NCBI GenBank assembly: GCA_021781835.1 | Contig: JAJXWD010000001.1 | Coordinates: forward strand, 121,712-185,711 | Length of the DNA stretch: 64,000 nt | Reading direction: 5' to 3' | From: Pseudomonadota bacterium | GTDB lineage: Bacteria > Pseudomonadota > Alphaproteobacteria > Acetobacterales > Acetobacteraceae | Shown: positions 14,208 to 22,933 of the stretch, piece after piece | Numbering within the stretch: the stretch's first letter is position 1 | Layout: each line of letters starts with the position of its first letter | Translations under genes and position numbers: made by a program | Notes under the pieces: model-generated | The model's database searches: none | Told to the model about the DNA's origin: nothing | Seen by the model: the letters and a program-made list of their open reading frames with translations, nothing else

Positions 14208-15353
14208 TCAAAACAGCAAACCAGCCTCCAGCGTTCCCAGAAACTGGAACTTGCCCCGGCCATTGGCGCCAAAGCTCGCCGTGGAAAACTGTTTGTTGTT
14301 GAGCAGGTAATAAGCCCCGGCATTGACGCGGGCGAACAGGTCTTTGTACTGCCAGGTCGGCGCGAGGGCCGCGCCCACGGCCTCGGAGCCAGGGCCGGAG
14401 GCCCATATATCGTGCCCGGTGCTGTCCTCATACTCGACCCACGCCCCCAGCGAATAGGGGGATGCGCCGAAGGCATAATCCCCAAACAGCGCCGCGCCGA
14501 AATTGCCCGACCCCTTGGTCAAGCCAAGCTTCCGGTTCGCCTTGGCATAAACATACTGCACTTCCGGGGTCAGGGTGAGGTTGCCGTCCGTATGGACATA
14601 ATAGCCGCCCAGCATTTGTGAATTGACAAAATTGGCGCCATAGCTGCCGACCGTGGTGTTGCCATATTCGTAGGCGTTCAAGCCGGTCGCGCCAAGATTG
14701 CCGGCATAATAGACATTGGCGATGTTGTTGCCATCGAATGCGTAGCTGACCAGAGCTTGCAGAAAATTGAATACGCCAGTGTCGAAACCATCTCCAAACT
14801 CCACCGTCGCGGTCAATGGTCCCTGGCTGTACATGGCCGAAACGCCTCTTGAGTTGGCATTTTGTACCGCCCACAGCGCCGTGGTGAGTTGCACATTGTT
14901 GAGCCAGTCCGTGCCAGCTTCAAACCCCTCGAGCGAGCCAAGTTGCCCAACCGAAACCGTAACAGGAGAATTGGGCGGCGCTATGGTGAGATAGCCTTCA
15001 AAGAGAGGACCGGTGGTGTAGATATTGGCCGATGTTTGCGTCGGCGTTGTGCCCAGGGGAATGGTGCCGCCGTTTGGCCCAACCTCTACCGTGAACTGTA
15101 AAACACCTGAATTTTTTTGCAACTCAACAAACACGCTGCCGGCATAGGCGCCGTTATTCTTGACACCCGCCGCGGTATTGCTGACATAATAGCCATAGCC
15201 ATCAGCGCCTCCCGAGAGCAGCAGAGAGCCAAGCGGGCCACCGTCAATCGTTATGGTTTGCGGGCCATTCAGCGCCTTTGCCGATGGCGCCGCAACCAAG
15301 CTGGCCGCCAAAACCAAACCCAGAGCGGTGGTGGCTTTGTAGATACACTTCAT
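14208..15353 (-). CDS. Outer-membrane beta-barrel porin
   Basis: A 381-residue protein with a signal peptide (ATTALGLVLAASLVAAPSAKA). The mature part is rich in alternating aromatic and small residues, as in beta strands, and ends in the C-terminal phenylalanine (AGLLF) typical of outer-membrane barrels. It fits the beta-barrel porin-2 (OmpL-like) group by style. It lies just downstream of the amine oxidase operon on the same strand with about 90 bases between, and may let that operon's substrate through the outer membrane (inference). Confidence 0.82.
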   Translation of the reverse strand: MKCIYKATTALGLVLAASLVAAPSAKALNGPQTITIDGGPLGSLLLSGGADGYGYYVSNTAAGVKNNGAYAGSVFVELQKNSGVLQFTVEVGPNGGTIPLGTTPTQTSANIYTTGPLFEGYLTIAPPNSPVTVSVGQLGSLEGFEAGTDWLNNVQLTTALWAVQNANSRGVSAMYSQGPLTATVEFGDGFDTGVFNFLQALVSYAFDGNNIANVYYAGNLGATGLNAYEYGNTTVGSYGANFVNSQMLGGYYVHTDGNLTLTPEVQYVYAKANRKLGLTKGSGNFGAALFGDYAFGASPYSLGAWVEYEDSTGHDIWASGPGSEAVGAALAPTWQYKDLFARVNAGAYYLLNNKQFSTASFGANGRGKFQFLGTLEAGLLF

Positions 15354-15445
15354 GTTAGTCTCCCTTATATATTTTGATTTTTAAACATTTTTATATGCGT
15401 GGGGTGCCGTGGCGGTGGCGTCACGGACCGCCACCGCCGGCAGGC

Positions 15446-15802
15446 TTAAACAACCGCCATGTAATGTTTCACAAAGCGTGGGCTGTGCACGGTCCACAGT
15501 ACGGGCGTGCCCTTCTCGATCATCCAGCCTTCACCAGGTTTGTAAGTGTGCGCCTCGCCGGTCGTCTCGTTCTGCAAGGTCACTTCGCCTTCCAGAACGA
15601 CCGCGTGCTCGGTAAAGGGGTAGACCATGCGGAACGTGCTTTTGGTAACGGCAAAGAAGCCGCCGCTCACCGGGGATTCCGGGTTGCCGTGGGTGAACGC
15701 ACCAAAGGCCTTGCCTTCGCCTTCGAGAATCTCCGATCCAAGATCGGCGACGGTACCCCAGGGGGTGAGCATGGGGATGGTTGTCGTGGTTAGTTTCAGC
15801 AT
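15446..15802 (-). CDS. Small cupin protein (EutQ/DUF861-like)
   Basis: A 118-residue single-domain cupin. ATG 15802 follows AAAGGA; the longer frame reaches back into the neighbouring gene. The central strands FTEHAVVLEGEVTLQNE and KPGEGWMIEKGTPVLWTV are the usual cupin motifs, with few metal-binding histidines. It is the last of three genes with the FAD oxidase and permease, 22 bases after the oxidase. Similar cupins occur beside PuuB-type oxidases. Its reaction is not known. Confidence 0.82.
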   Translation of the reverse strand: MLKLTTTTIPMLTPWGTVADLGSEILEGEGKAFGAFTHGNPESPVSGGFFAVTKSTFRMVYPFTEHAVVLEGEVTLQNETTGEAHTYKPGEGWMIEKGTPVLWTVHSPRFVKHYMAVV

Positions 15803-15824
15803 ACTCGGTCCTTTCATGTAGAGA

Positions 15825-17126
15825 TTATGCGGCACGGCCATTGAAATAGCCTTGCGCCTGATTCCAGATTTTGCCCGCCGTGAGCCAAACCGCCCGCATC
15901 TTGTCCTTGCCGACGATGTCGATGTGGGGAATGCTGGCCAGAAGATCATACCGCGCCGAGCCTTCGCTCATGCCCTCAGCCAGAACTTTGCAGACAATAT
16001 GGCTCGGCGTGACACCAAAGCCCGAATAGCCCTGCACATAAAAAACATTCTTATGCTCAGGCAGCGTGCCGATTTGGGGAAACAGATTGGCGCTGCAGGC
16101 CATCGGCCCACCCCAGGCGAGGTCGATCTTCACCTTATCGAGATACGGAAACACCTCGACCATCAGAGAGCGGTTCCACGCCTCCAAATCGCTTGGCGTG
16201 TATTCGACATAACGCGTCGCTGAGCCAAACAGCAGGCGGTTTTCGCGTGTCACGCGATAATAATTGATGATCGGGCTGATATCCGAGAAGGCGCCCCTGA
16301 TTGGGCTGATCTGCTCAATCACCGAATCCGGCAAGGGCTCGGTCATCAACTGGTATGCATAGGTATTGATCGTTTTTTTATAGATGTATGGCTCCATGTT
16401 GGCGAGGAAACTATCGCACGCCCATAGCAGCTTCTGCGCCCTCACGGTGCCGCCCGGCGTGCGCACGGTCACGCGGTCGCCATAGGTCACCTGCACCGCC
16501 GGGCTGTGCTCAAATATACGCCCGCCAAGCGAAACGAGTGCCTTCGCCTCGCCCAGCAACAGGTTGAGCGAGTGAACATGCCCGCCACCCATATGTTTGA
16601 GCGCCGCCTTGTAAACCGGCGAACCCACGACCTTTTGCACATCCGCCCCGGTGACCAGCTCGATATCCTCGCGCGGGTCAACCTGCTTGAACTCCTGAAG
16701 CCAGGTCTGCAGGGTTTTGGTCTGCCGGTCATTATAGGCGAGGTACCCGTAGCCGTGGCAAAGATCGGCCTGGATGTCGTATTTTTTGACCCGCTCGGCA
16801 ATAATCCCCGCACCCAGATTGGCGATCTTGAAGATCGTCTCCAGCCCTTGCGGACCGACATGGCGCTTTACCTTGTCGATGTCATGGCCGATGCCGGCCA
16901 TGACCTGCCCGCCATTACGGCCCGTGCCTCCATAGCCGAGATATTTTCCCTCCAGCACCACGATATTGGTGATGCCTTTCTCCGCGAGTTCCAGCGCCGT
17001 GTTGATGCCGGAAAAGCCACCGCCAATCACCACCACGTCGGCGTCGATATCCTCGGCCAAACGTGGAAAGGCAAGGTTGTACTTCTTGGTCGCGAAGTAA
17101 TAGGTGGGAGATTCGATGCCCTTCAT
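15825..17126 (-). CDS. FAD-dependent amine/amino-acid oxidase (PuuB-like)
   Basis: A 433-residue flavoprotein of the DAO family. The FAD-binding Rossmann motif VVVIGGGFSGINTALELAEKG is near residues 26-46, with GTGRNGGQV after it and a C-terminal VQGYSGFGVT segment that closes the FAD site. ATG 17126 is chosen because the oxidase N-terminal sequence begins there. The family oxidises primary amines or gamma-glutamylated amines to aldehydes with release of hydrogen peroxide. An APC permease gene 14 bases upstream and the cupin downstream suggest an uptake-and-oxidation operon for an amine or amino acid. The substrate is not decided. Confidence 0.88.
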   Translation of the reverse strand: MKGIESPTYYFATKKYNLAFPRLAEDIDADVVVIGGGFSGINTALELAEKGITNIVVLEGKYLGYGGTGRNGGQVMAGIGHDIDKVKRHVGPQGLETIFKIANLGAGIIAERVKKYDIQADLCHGYGYLAYNDRQTKTLQTWLQEFKQVDPREDIELVTGADVQKVVGSPVYKAALKHMGGGHVHSLNLLLGEAKALVSLGGRIFEHSPAVQVTYGDRVTVRTPGGTVRAQKLLWACDSFLANMEPYIYKKTINTYAYQLMTEPLPDSVIEQISPIRGAFSDISPIINYYRVTRENRLLFGSATRYVEYTPSDLEAWNRSLMVEVFPYLDKVKIDLAWGGPMACSANLFPQIGTLPEHKNVFYVQGYSGFGVTPSHIVCKVLAEGMSEGSARYDLLASIPHIDIVGKDKMRAVWLTAGKIWNQAQGYFNGRAA

Positions 17127-17140
17127 ATGTTTATCGACTT

Positions 17141-18604
17141 TCAGATCTTCTCGTGCCCGATCGAGGCATAGCGGACAGGGTCGGCGACACGCAGGCGCCA
17201 GGAAAGCCCCAGGCCAATGACCGCCCCCGCAAGAATGAGACCAGTGAGGCTGTAGGAAAGGAAGCTTGACGCACCCGTGAGAAGCGCGAAATTTATGACG
17301 ATGTTGTAGAGCACGACCACCAGCAGCACACCCGCGCCGATGGGCGCAATGTAGGAGGAGAACACCCCATCTGACATCTTTTTGTTGCGGGCGAAAAAGG
17401 CTGGAACCGCGAAAGAGGCAATGGCCATCAGGGTGATAACGCCCAGCGCGCCGACATTGGTGAGCCACGAGAACAGCGCCAGCACCGGGTCTTGCTTGGT
17501 CAACACAAACACGGCGACGACGATGGCGGCGATGACGGTTTGCGCCACCGAGCCGGTATGCGGGCTCTGGTGCTCATCATGGGTCTTGCCAAAATGCCCA
17601 GGCAGCAGACCCTCGCGGCCCATGGCGAAGAAATAACGCGCCACGGAGTTGTGGAAAGCCAGAAGGCCGGCATAAACAGAGGTCACGAACAGCACGCTCA
17701 TGGTCAGCGACAGCCAGTGGCCAACATAGCGGTCAGCCATATTGAACAAAAAGCGCGTGGGGTCGGGCAGGCCGCCCAAATAGCCCGCCAGCTTGCTCAC
17801 GCCTTCGGCATTTACCAGCGCCCAGCTTGAAACCATGTAAAATCCACCAATCAGCAGCACCGAGAAATAGGTGGCCAGCGGAATGGTGCGCTTGGGGTCT
17901 TTGGCTTCCTCGCCATAAATCGTCGTTGCCTCGAAACCAACGAAGCAGGCAAACGCGAACACCAGCCCGATGGACGGCGACCCGCTGAATACATGCGACG
18001 GCGCGAAGGGCGCGGCGCTCAGGCCGGAGTCACCGCCTTTGGCGATGATCGCGACATCGAGCACCAGCACGCAAAGATACTCGGCGGCAACAAGCAAAGT
18101 GAGAACCTTGGCGGAGAGATCAACCTGCCGGTAGCCCAGCACCGAGATGCTCGCCATGGCGATATAGGCATAGGCCCACCACGGCAGACTAATCCCCACC
18201 TGCTGGAAAAGCCCCTGCGCGGCCGCGCCGAACATGCCATAGAGCCCGATCTGCATGGTGTTATAGCCCACCAAGGCGATCATCGAGGAGGCGCCGCCCG
18301 CCATGCCGCCCAGCCCACGGGCGGCAAAGGCGTAAAACGCGCCGGCATTCGTTACATGCCGGGCGAGAGCGCAATAGCCCACGGCGAAAAGCAGAAGAAT
18401 GAGCATGGTGATGCCATAGGCACCGGGCATGCCCGCGCCATTTCCGAGCAACATGCCCAGCGGCGCGCCGCCGGCGATGGCGACGAGCGGCGCCGCCGCG
18501 GAAATGACGAAAAACGTGACAGCACCAGCACCCAACGCCCCTTTGCGCAGCTGGTTTGCCGCCGGCGCCAAGGGCGCCAGTGTTTCAGTATGTTCGTAGC
18601 TCAC
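17141..18604 (-). CDS. APC-family amino acid/amine permease
   Basis: A 487-residue inner-membrane protein with about 12 helices. Helix 1 has the substrate-binding pattern FFVISAAAPLVAIAGG, and helix 6 has FACFVGFEATTIYGEEAKDP, both typical of the amino acid-polyamine-organocation superfamily. It is the first gene of the operon with the PuuB-like oxidase and cupin, and probably brings in the oxidase substrate. The divergent AraC regulator begins about 185 bases away. Confidence 0.88.
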   Translation of the reverse strand: MSYEHTETLAPLAPAANQLRKGALGAGAVTFFVISAAAPLVAIAGGAPLGMLLGNGAGMPGAYGITMLILLLFAVGYCALARHVTNAGAFYAFAARGLGGMAGGASSMIALVGYNTMQIGLYGMFGAAAQGLFQQVGISLPWWAYAYIAMASISVLGYRQVDLSAKVLTLLVAAEYLCVLVLDVAIIAKGGDSGLSAAPFAPSHVFSGSPSIGLVFAFACFVGFEATTIYGEEAKDPKRTIPLATYFSVLLIGGFYMVSSWALVNAEGVSKLAGYLGGLPDPTRFLFNMADRYVGHWLSLTMSVLFVTSVYAGLLAFHNSVARYFFAMGREGLLPGHFGKTHDEHQSPHTGSVAQTVIAAIVVAVFVLTKQDPVLALFSWLTNVGALGVITLMAIASFAVPAFFARNKKMSDGVFSSYIAPIGAGVLLVVVLYNIVINFALLTGASSFLSYSLTGLILAGAVIGLGLSWRLRVADPVRYASIGHEKI

Positions 18605-18788
18605 AGGAATATACCCCCTAAATTATTAAAAACCGCTGAACGAGCCAGTGACTGTTATTTTTTGGCGTATCCGCAGAGCTGTTAAACAACGACAGGCCGG
18701 CACAATACGATTGCATATGGCGCCAAAACTCCGATAAAATACGCCAACCATAAAATATGCGCCATAGTACCACGTTTTGGAGAGTTAT
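18605..18788. promoter_or_regulatory. Divergent promoter region of the amine oxidase operon
   Basis: This AT-rich region lies between the permease and the AraC regulator. TATGGCGC (about 18715) and GCGCCATA (about 18760) form an inverted pair, and further GGCGTA/TACGCC half-sites lie between and before them. These are candidate AraC-family sites. Confidence 0.4.
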
Positions 18789-19829
18789 ATGCCGCACCGC
18801 AAAACATCGGCAGAGAGCGTGCCGATGATCCGCTCGTCGGTGGTCAACCAAGTGATCTCGGCAATCCTGGCCTCTCCCAATGGCTCGGCCTTTTTGCGGC
18901 GTGCGCACGGCATGAAGAGCACCCGCGCCGATTTGTACGAACGCATCGCCCTGGCCCGCTATCTGAAATTATTTGAAGACGCCGCCATGCAGGCCGACGA
19001 TCCGCTTTTGGGCGCGCGCATGGGCATTGCCAGTCCGCCGGGTGAAATTTTGGGTCCGATCGGGTTTTTGGTGCTCACCAGCCCGCGCCTGCGCATCGGG
19101 CTTGAAAATCTCGCTTATTATATCAGCGCTTGGCAGGATGCGACGGAAATCGCCATACATGATCATGGCGACACCACCATCTGGTCTTACCGGATTTTGG
19201 ACCCCGATCTCTGGCCACGCCGTCAGGATTCGGAATTCACACTCACCGCCACCTGCTCGATGATCCGTAATTGCTTCGGCGGCGGCTGGGCGCCTCTCGA
19301 AGTGCATTTCGAGCATCCCCGCCCACGGGAATGGCAGGCCTTGCAGGCCATGTTTCGCGCGCCGCTGCGCTTTGACCAGCCGGCCAACGCGTTGGTCATA
19401 GACCGGAATGATCTGGACAAGCCCACCCAAGGGGCCAATGCCGGCTTCGCGCCCTTTTTGCGCCGCCATGTCGAGGACATGATGGCCAAAGAGACAACGG
19501 AAGTGAAATTGAGCGAGCAGGTGCGGCAATTGGTGGCGCGGGATCTGGGGCGGGCTCCGGTCAGCCTGCCGCTGCTCGCCGCCGAGCTGGGGCTGCCGGC
19601 GCGCACCCTGCAACGCTATTTGGCCGATGAGGGCACAAGTGTGCGCGATATCGTGAAGGCGTTAAAGGTTCAAGAAGCCAAGGCGCTGCTCAAAACCAGC
19701 CGCCGGCATATTGGCGCCGTTTCTCAGGCGGTCGGCTACTCCGACCCCACGGCGTTCTGGCGGGCCTTCAAATCCTGGGAAGGTGTTTCGCCCGCCACCT
19801 TTCAGCGGACGAAACACCGGAAGGGCTGA
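18789..19829 (+). CDS. AraC-family regulator (arabinose-binding-domain type, OruR-like)
   Basis: A 346-residue protein. ATG 18789 sits six bases after GGAG. Residues 1-220 form the ligand-sensing domain found in OruR/ArgR-type regulators (GIASPPGEILGPIGFLVLTS). The C-terminal 85 residues have the two helix-turn-helix motifs of AraC (AAELGLPARTLQRYLADEG and GYSDPTAFWRAFKSWEGVSP). It is divergent from the permease/oxidase/cupin operon, which it probably activates in response to the amine or amino acid substrate. Confidence 0.9.
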   Translation: MPHRKTSAESVPMIRSSVVNQVISAILASPNGSAFLRRAHGMKSTRADLYERIALARYLKLFEDAAMQADDPLLGARMGIASPPGEILGPIGFLVLTSPRLRIGLENLAYYISAWQDATEIAIHDHGDTTIWSYRILDPDLWPRRQDSEFTLTATCSMIRNCFGGGWAPLEVHFEHPRPREWQALQAMFRAPLRFDQPANALVIDRNDLDKPTQGANAGFAPFLRRHVEDMMAKETTEVKLSEQVRQLVARDLGRAPVSLPLLAAELGLPARTLQRYLADEGTSVRDIVKALKVQEAKALLKTSRRHIGAVSQAVGYSDPTAFWRAFKSWEGVSPATFQRTKHRKG

Positions 19830-19832
19830 ACC

Positions 19833-20792
19833 TCAGCCCTGCAGGGCGGCCCACATGTCGCGGTCGCGCTCGGCGGTCCAGATGCGCGGGGTGTCGATCC
19901 CCAGCGCCTCATCGTACGCGCGGGCGACGTTGAACGGCAGGCAATGCTCGTAAATGGCGTAATTGCCGAATTTATGGTCGCACGCCGCCCGGCAGGCGGC
20001 CATGGCGTCCTTCAGGCTGCCGCCCTTGGCCGCCACCTCGGCCACCGCATTATAGGTGCTGGTGACAAAATCCTTGGTGGCCTCCAGCGCGGCTTTCACC
20101 TGCCCGGTTCCCACCAGCGCGTCGCCACGGCCGGGCGCGATGGATTTGGGGCTATAGCGGGCGATGGCATCGAGCGTGCCCGGCCAGTCGGTGAAATGGG
20201 CATCGCCGCAATAGCAGGCGGAGTGATATTCCACGATATCGCCGGTGAACATCACCCCGGCATCGGGCACCCAGGCGACAATATCGCCCGCCGTGTGAGC
20301 ACGGCCAAGCTGGAGCAGCTCCACCCGGCGCTTGCCCAGATAAACGGTCATCTTGCCGTTAAAGGTAACGCTTGGCCAAGTCAGACCCGGCACCGATTCA
20401 GCGGCCTGGAACAGGCGCGGGAAGCGGCCCAGCTCGGAAGCCCAATCCTCGTTGCCGCGCTCCTGGATCATGCCCCGGCATTTCTCCGAAGCGATGATCT
20501 CGGACGCGCCATAGCCCGAGGCGCCGAGCACGCGCACTGCGTGGTAATGCGACAGCACCACATATTTGATCGGCTTGTCGGTGACGGTGCGAATCTTCTC
20601 AATCACACGCTGCGCCATCACGGGCGTCGCCTGGGCATCGATGATCATCACCGAATCATCGCCGATGATGACGCCCGTGTTGGGGTCGCCCTCGGCGGTA
20701 AACGCATACAGGTTGGGGCCAACCTCGGTAAACGAAACGTTCTTCTCGGCCATATCGCCGGTGGAGGCAAAGGCAGGTGTCGACATGCTCAT
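19833..20792 (-). CDS. MBL-fold hydrolase with degenerate HxHxDH motif
   Basis: A 319-residue metallo-beta-lactamase-fold protein. The first metal motif reads SHYHAVR (His82, His84), so the Asp and His expected at positions 86-87 are Val and Arg. Later ligands appear kept: GRAHTAGD and the aspartate in FTGDIVEYH. This suggests a single-metal site or an altered chemistry. It is the last gene of the aromatic operon, overlapping the isomerase gene by 4 bases. It may remove a thioester or lactone by-product, but no reaction can be assigned. Confidence 0.88.
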   Translation of the reverse strand: MSMSTPAFASTGDMAEKNVSFTEVGPNLYAFTAEGDPNTGVIIGDDSVMIIDAQATPVMAQRVIEKIRTVTDKPIKYVVLSHYHAVRVLGASGYGASEIIASEKCRGMIQERGNEDWASELGRFPRLFQAAESVPGLTWPSVTFNGKMTVYLGKRRVELLQLGRAHTAGDIVAWVPDAGVMFTGDIVEYHSACYCGDAHFTDWPGTLDAIARYSPKSIAPGRGDALVGTGQVKAALEATKDFVTSTYNAVAEVAAKGGSLKDAMAACRAACDHKFGNYAIYEHCLPFNVARAYDEALGIDTPRIWTAERDRDMWAALQG

Positions 20793-21436
20793 GGTCCTTC
20801 TTCAAAATCAGGCTGGTGTTCGGGGGCGGCCTTGATGAAGGCGGGCAGCGCGCGGGCCGCCGCCTCAACCGCCGCGAGGCGGGGATAGGGAGAGAGATCG
20901 AGCCCAAAGCGCCGGGCATTATAAAGCTGGGGCACGATGCACAGATCGGCGAGGCCAGGCGCATCGCCCACGGCAAAAGCGCCCGCCGTCTGCTCCAGCC
21001 TTGCCTCAATGGCGCCAAACCCCGCCGCCATCCAATGGCGGTTCCAGGCCGCGCGGGCCTCTGGCGTGGCGCCATGGTCGGCGGAGAGCTTGTCGAGCAC
21101 CCGCAAATTGCCGATGGGGTGAATGTCGCAGGCGATGATATGGGCGATTTCGCGGGCATAGGCGCGGTTGGCCAGCCCCGCTGGCAAAAGCGCCGGGGCT
21201 GGGTGGGCCTCTTCGAGATATTCGATGATGGCGAGCGACTGGGCGAGCGCCACCGTGCCATCGGTAAACCAGGGCACCAGACCGGCGGGGTTAAGCGCCC
21301 GGTAAGCCTCGCCCCGCTGCTCGCCATGGCGCAGATGCACCGGCACGATCTCGGCGCGCAACCCTTTCAGGTTGAGCGCGATGCGCACCCGGTACGCCGC
21401 CGAGGAGCGGTAATAGGAATAAAGCCGCGCGCTCAT
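20789..21436 (-). CDS. maiA: Maleylacetoacetate (or maleylpyruvate) isomerase, zeta-class GST
   Basis: A 215-residue protein of the zeta glutathione transferase class: YSYYRSSAAYRVRIALNL at the N-terminus holds the SSxx active-site loop, followed by VPWFTDGTVALAQSLAIIEYLEE for glutathione binding. It makes the glutathione-dependent cis-to-trans isomerisation of a ring-cleavage product. ATG 21436 overlaps the stop of the fumarylacetoacetase-like gene, and its own stop overlaps the MBL start. The order in the operon fits a homogentisate- or gentisate-type lower pathway. Confidence 0.9.
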   Translation of the reverse strand: MSARLYSYYRSSAAYRVRIALNLKGLRAEIVPVHLRHGEQRGEAYRALNPAGLVPWFTDGTVALAQSLAIIEYLEEAHPAPALLPAGLANRAYAREIAHIIACDIHPIGNLRVLDKLSADHGATPEARAAWNRHWMAAGFGAIEARLEQTAGAFAVGDAPGLADLCIVPQLYNARRFGLDLSPYPRLAAVEAAARALPAFIKAAPEHQPDFEEGP

Positions 21437-22710
21437 GGCGCCCACGCCGCGCGCAAGGCGGGGGCTGGCAAAATAGTGCCCGTGCACGCGCCAAAGCCAA
21501 TGCGGTAGCCATCGCCCCGCGCGAAGCCGGTCAGCGTCAGGGTATCGCCGTCCTCGATGAACCGGCGCTCGATGCCGCCGTCCAGCGTCAGCGGCTCCTT
21601 GCCGCCCCAGGTCAGCTCGAGCAGCGAGCCGCGATTTTCGCGCGCGGGGCCTGAGATGGTGCCCGAGCCCAGCAGATCGCCCACATTCATCTTGCAGCCG
21701 CCAATGGCATGGTGGGTGAGCTGCTGGGCGGCGGAATAATAAAGCTCGCTCGTGTTGGTGCGCGAGATCACGGTATCGCGCGCCTGGCCCTCGGCGCGCA
21801 TGCGCACTTCAAGCTCGATGTCATAGAGCATCGGCCCAGGCTCGCGCAGATATGGCAGCAGCGGGCGGGCGCGCTCTGGCGCCGCCACCCGGAAGGGCTC
21901 CAGCGCCGCCTTGGGCACCACCCACGGGCTGATGGTGGTGGCGAACGCCTTGGCCTGAAACGGACCGAGCGGCTGGTACTCCCAGGCCTGAATGTCGCGC
22001 GCCGACCAGTCGTTCAGCAGCACATAGCCAAAGATCAGCTCATCGGCCTCGGCAACCGTGAGCGGCGTGCCCATCTCGCTCCCCTGCCCCAGCACGGCGC
22101 CGAATTCCAGCTCGATATCGAGCCGCTTGGTGGGCGAGAACAACGGCAGCTCGGCCTCGGGCGGCTTGATCTGCCCGAGCGGGCGGCGGACGGGCGTGCC
22201 GCTCACCACCACCGTCGAGGCACGGCCATTATAGCCAATGGGAATGCTCAGCCAGTTGGGCGGCAGGGCGTTCTCGGCCCCCCGGAACATGGTGCCGACA
22301 TTCTCGGCATGGTGGCGGCCGGCATAAAAATCGGTGTAGCCGGCGACGGTGAACGGCATGTGCATGATCACGCCGGACTGGGGCAGGAGCACCCGCTCAC
22401 GCAAGGCGGCATCATCGCGCAGCACCGGGTCGCCGCCTTCGGCCAGCAGCGACGTGAGGCGCGCGCGCAGCGCCGCCCAGGCCACCTTACCCCGCGCCAT
22501 GAACGGGTTGAGCGCGGGCGCGGCAAACCCCGACACCGCGATCAGCCCGGCCTGTTCGAGCGCCGCCAGATCGGCGACCTCATCGCCAATGGCCACGCCG
22601 CAGCGCGGCGCCTCGCCCGCCCGGCTGAACACGCCATAAGGCAGGTTCTGGAGCGGAAAATCGGTGTCAGGGGTGTTTGCCCCCCCGACCCAGGATTTAT
22701 GATTATTCAT
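21433..22710 (-). CDS. Fumarylacetoacetate hydrolase (fumarylacetoacetase-type)
   Basis: A 425-residue protein with both the N-terminal SH3-like domain (residues 1-115) and the catalytic FAH domain, the length of true fumarylacetoacetase rather than the shorter FAHD/fumarylpyruvate hydrolases. Metal and catalytic residues are visible in DIELEFGAVLG, NDWSARDIQAWEYQPLGPFQ and KAFATTISPWVV. ATG 22710 follows GGGAG; an extension to 22782 is unlikely. It would hydrolyse the trans product of the adjacent isomerase to fumarate and a 3-oxo acid. Confidence 0.92.
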   Translation of the reverse strand: MNNHKSWVGGANTPDTDFPLQNLPYGVFSRAGEAPRCGVAIGDEVADLAALEQAGLIAVSGFAAPALNPFMARGKVAWAALRARLTSLLAEGGDPVLRDDAALRERVLLPQSGVIMHMPFTVAGYTDFYAGRHHAENVGTMFRGAENALPPNWLSIPIGYNGRASTVVVSGTPVRRPLGQIKPPEAELPLFSPTKRLDIELEFGAVLGQGSEMGTPLTVAEADELIFGYVLLNDWSARDIQAWEYQPLGPFQAKAFATTISPWVVPKAALEPFRVAAPERARPLLPYLREPGPMLYDIELEVRMRAEGQARDTVISRTNTSELYYSAAQQLTHHAIGGCKMNVGDLLGSGTISGPARENRGSLLELTWGGKEPLTLDGGIERRFIEDGDTLTLTGFARGDGYRIGFGACTGTILPAPALRAAWAP

Positions 22711-22729
22711 GTCACTCCCCTTGTGGCGT

Positions 22730-22921
22730 TCACACGGCGCCGCCGGCACGCCGGAGCGCCTCGTGGATGATGGCGCGATCACCGATATGGTTGGCCAGCA
22801 GCAGCACCAGCTTGCAGTTCATCATGGCCGCCTGGGCGTCATCCATGTGGCGCTGGCTGTCGATAAGTTCCTTGTAGAAATCATCGGGGTCGGGGATGTT
22901 GGGGGTAAGGGTGAGGCTCAT
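22730..22921 (-). CDS. DUF2783 small protein
   Basis: A 63-residue acidic helical protein of the DUF2783 type (DPDDFYKELIDSQRHMDDAQ). Members sit between flavin monooxygenase and fumarylacetoacetase genes in similar clusters, as here (12 bases after the monooxygenase). No catalytic motif was seen. It may be a small subunit or stabiliser of the monooxygenase. Confidence 0.85.
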   Translation of the reverse strand: MSLTLTPNIPDPDDFYKELIDSQRHMDDAQAAMMNCKLVLLLANHIGDRAIIHEALRRAGGAV

Positions 22922-22933
22922 CTCGCGCTCCTG

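Noticed and set aside
21709..22770. 353-codon plus-strand frame opposite the fumarylacetoacetase-like gene
   Set aside because: His/Gly/Arg-rich antisense shadow; no conserved motif.
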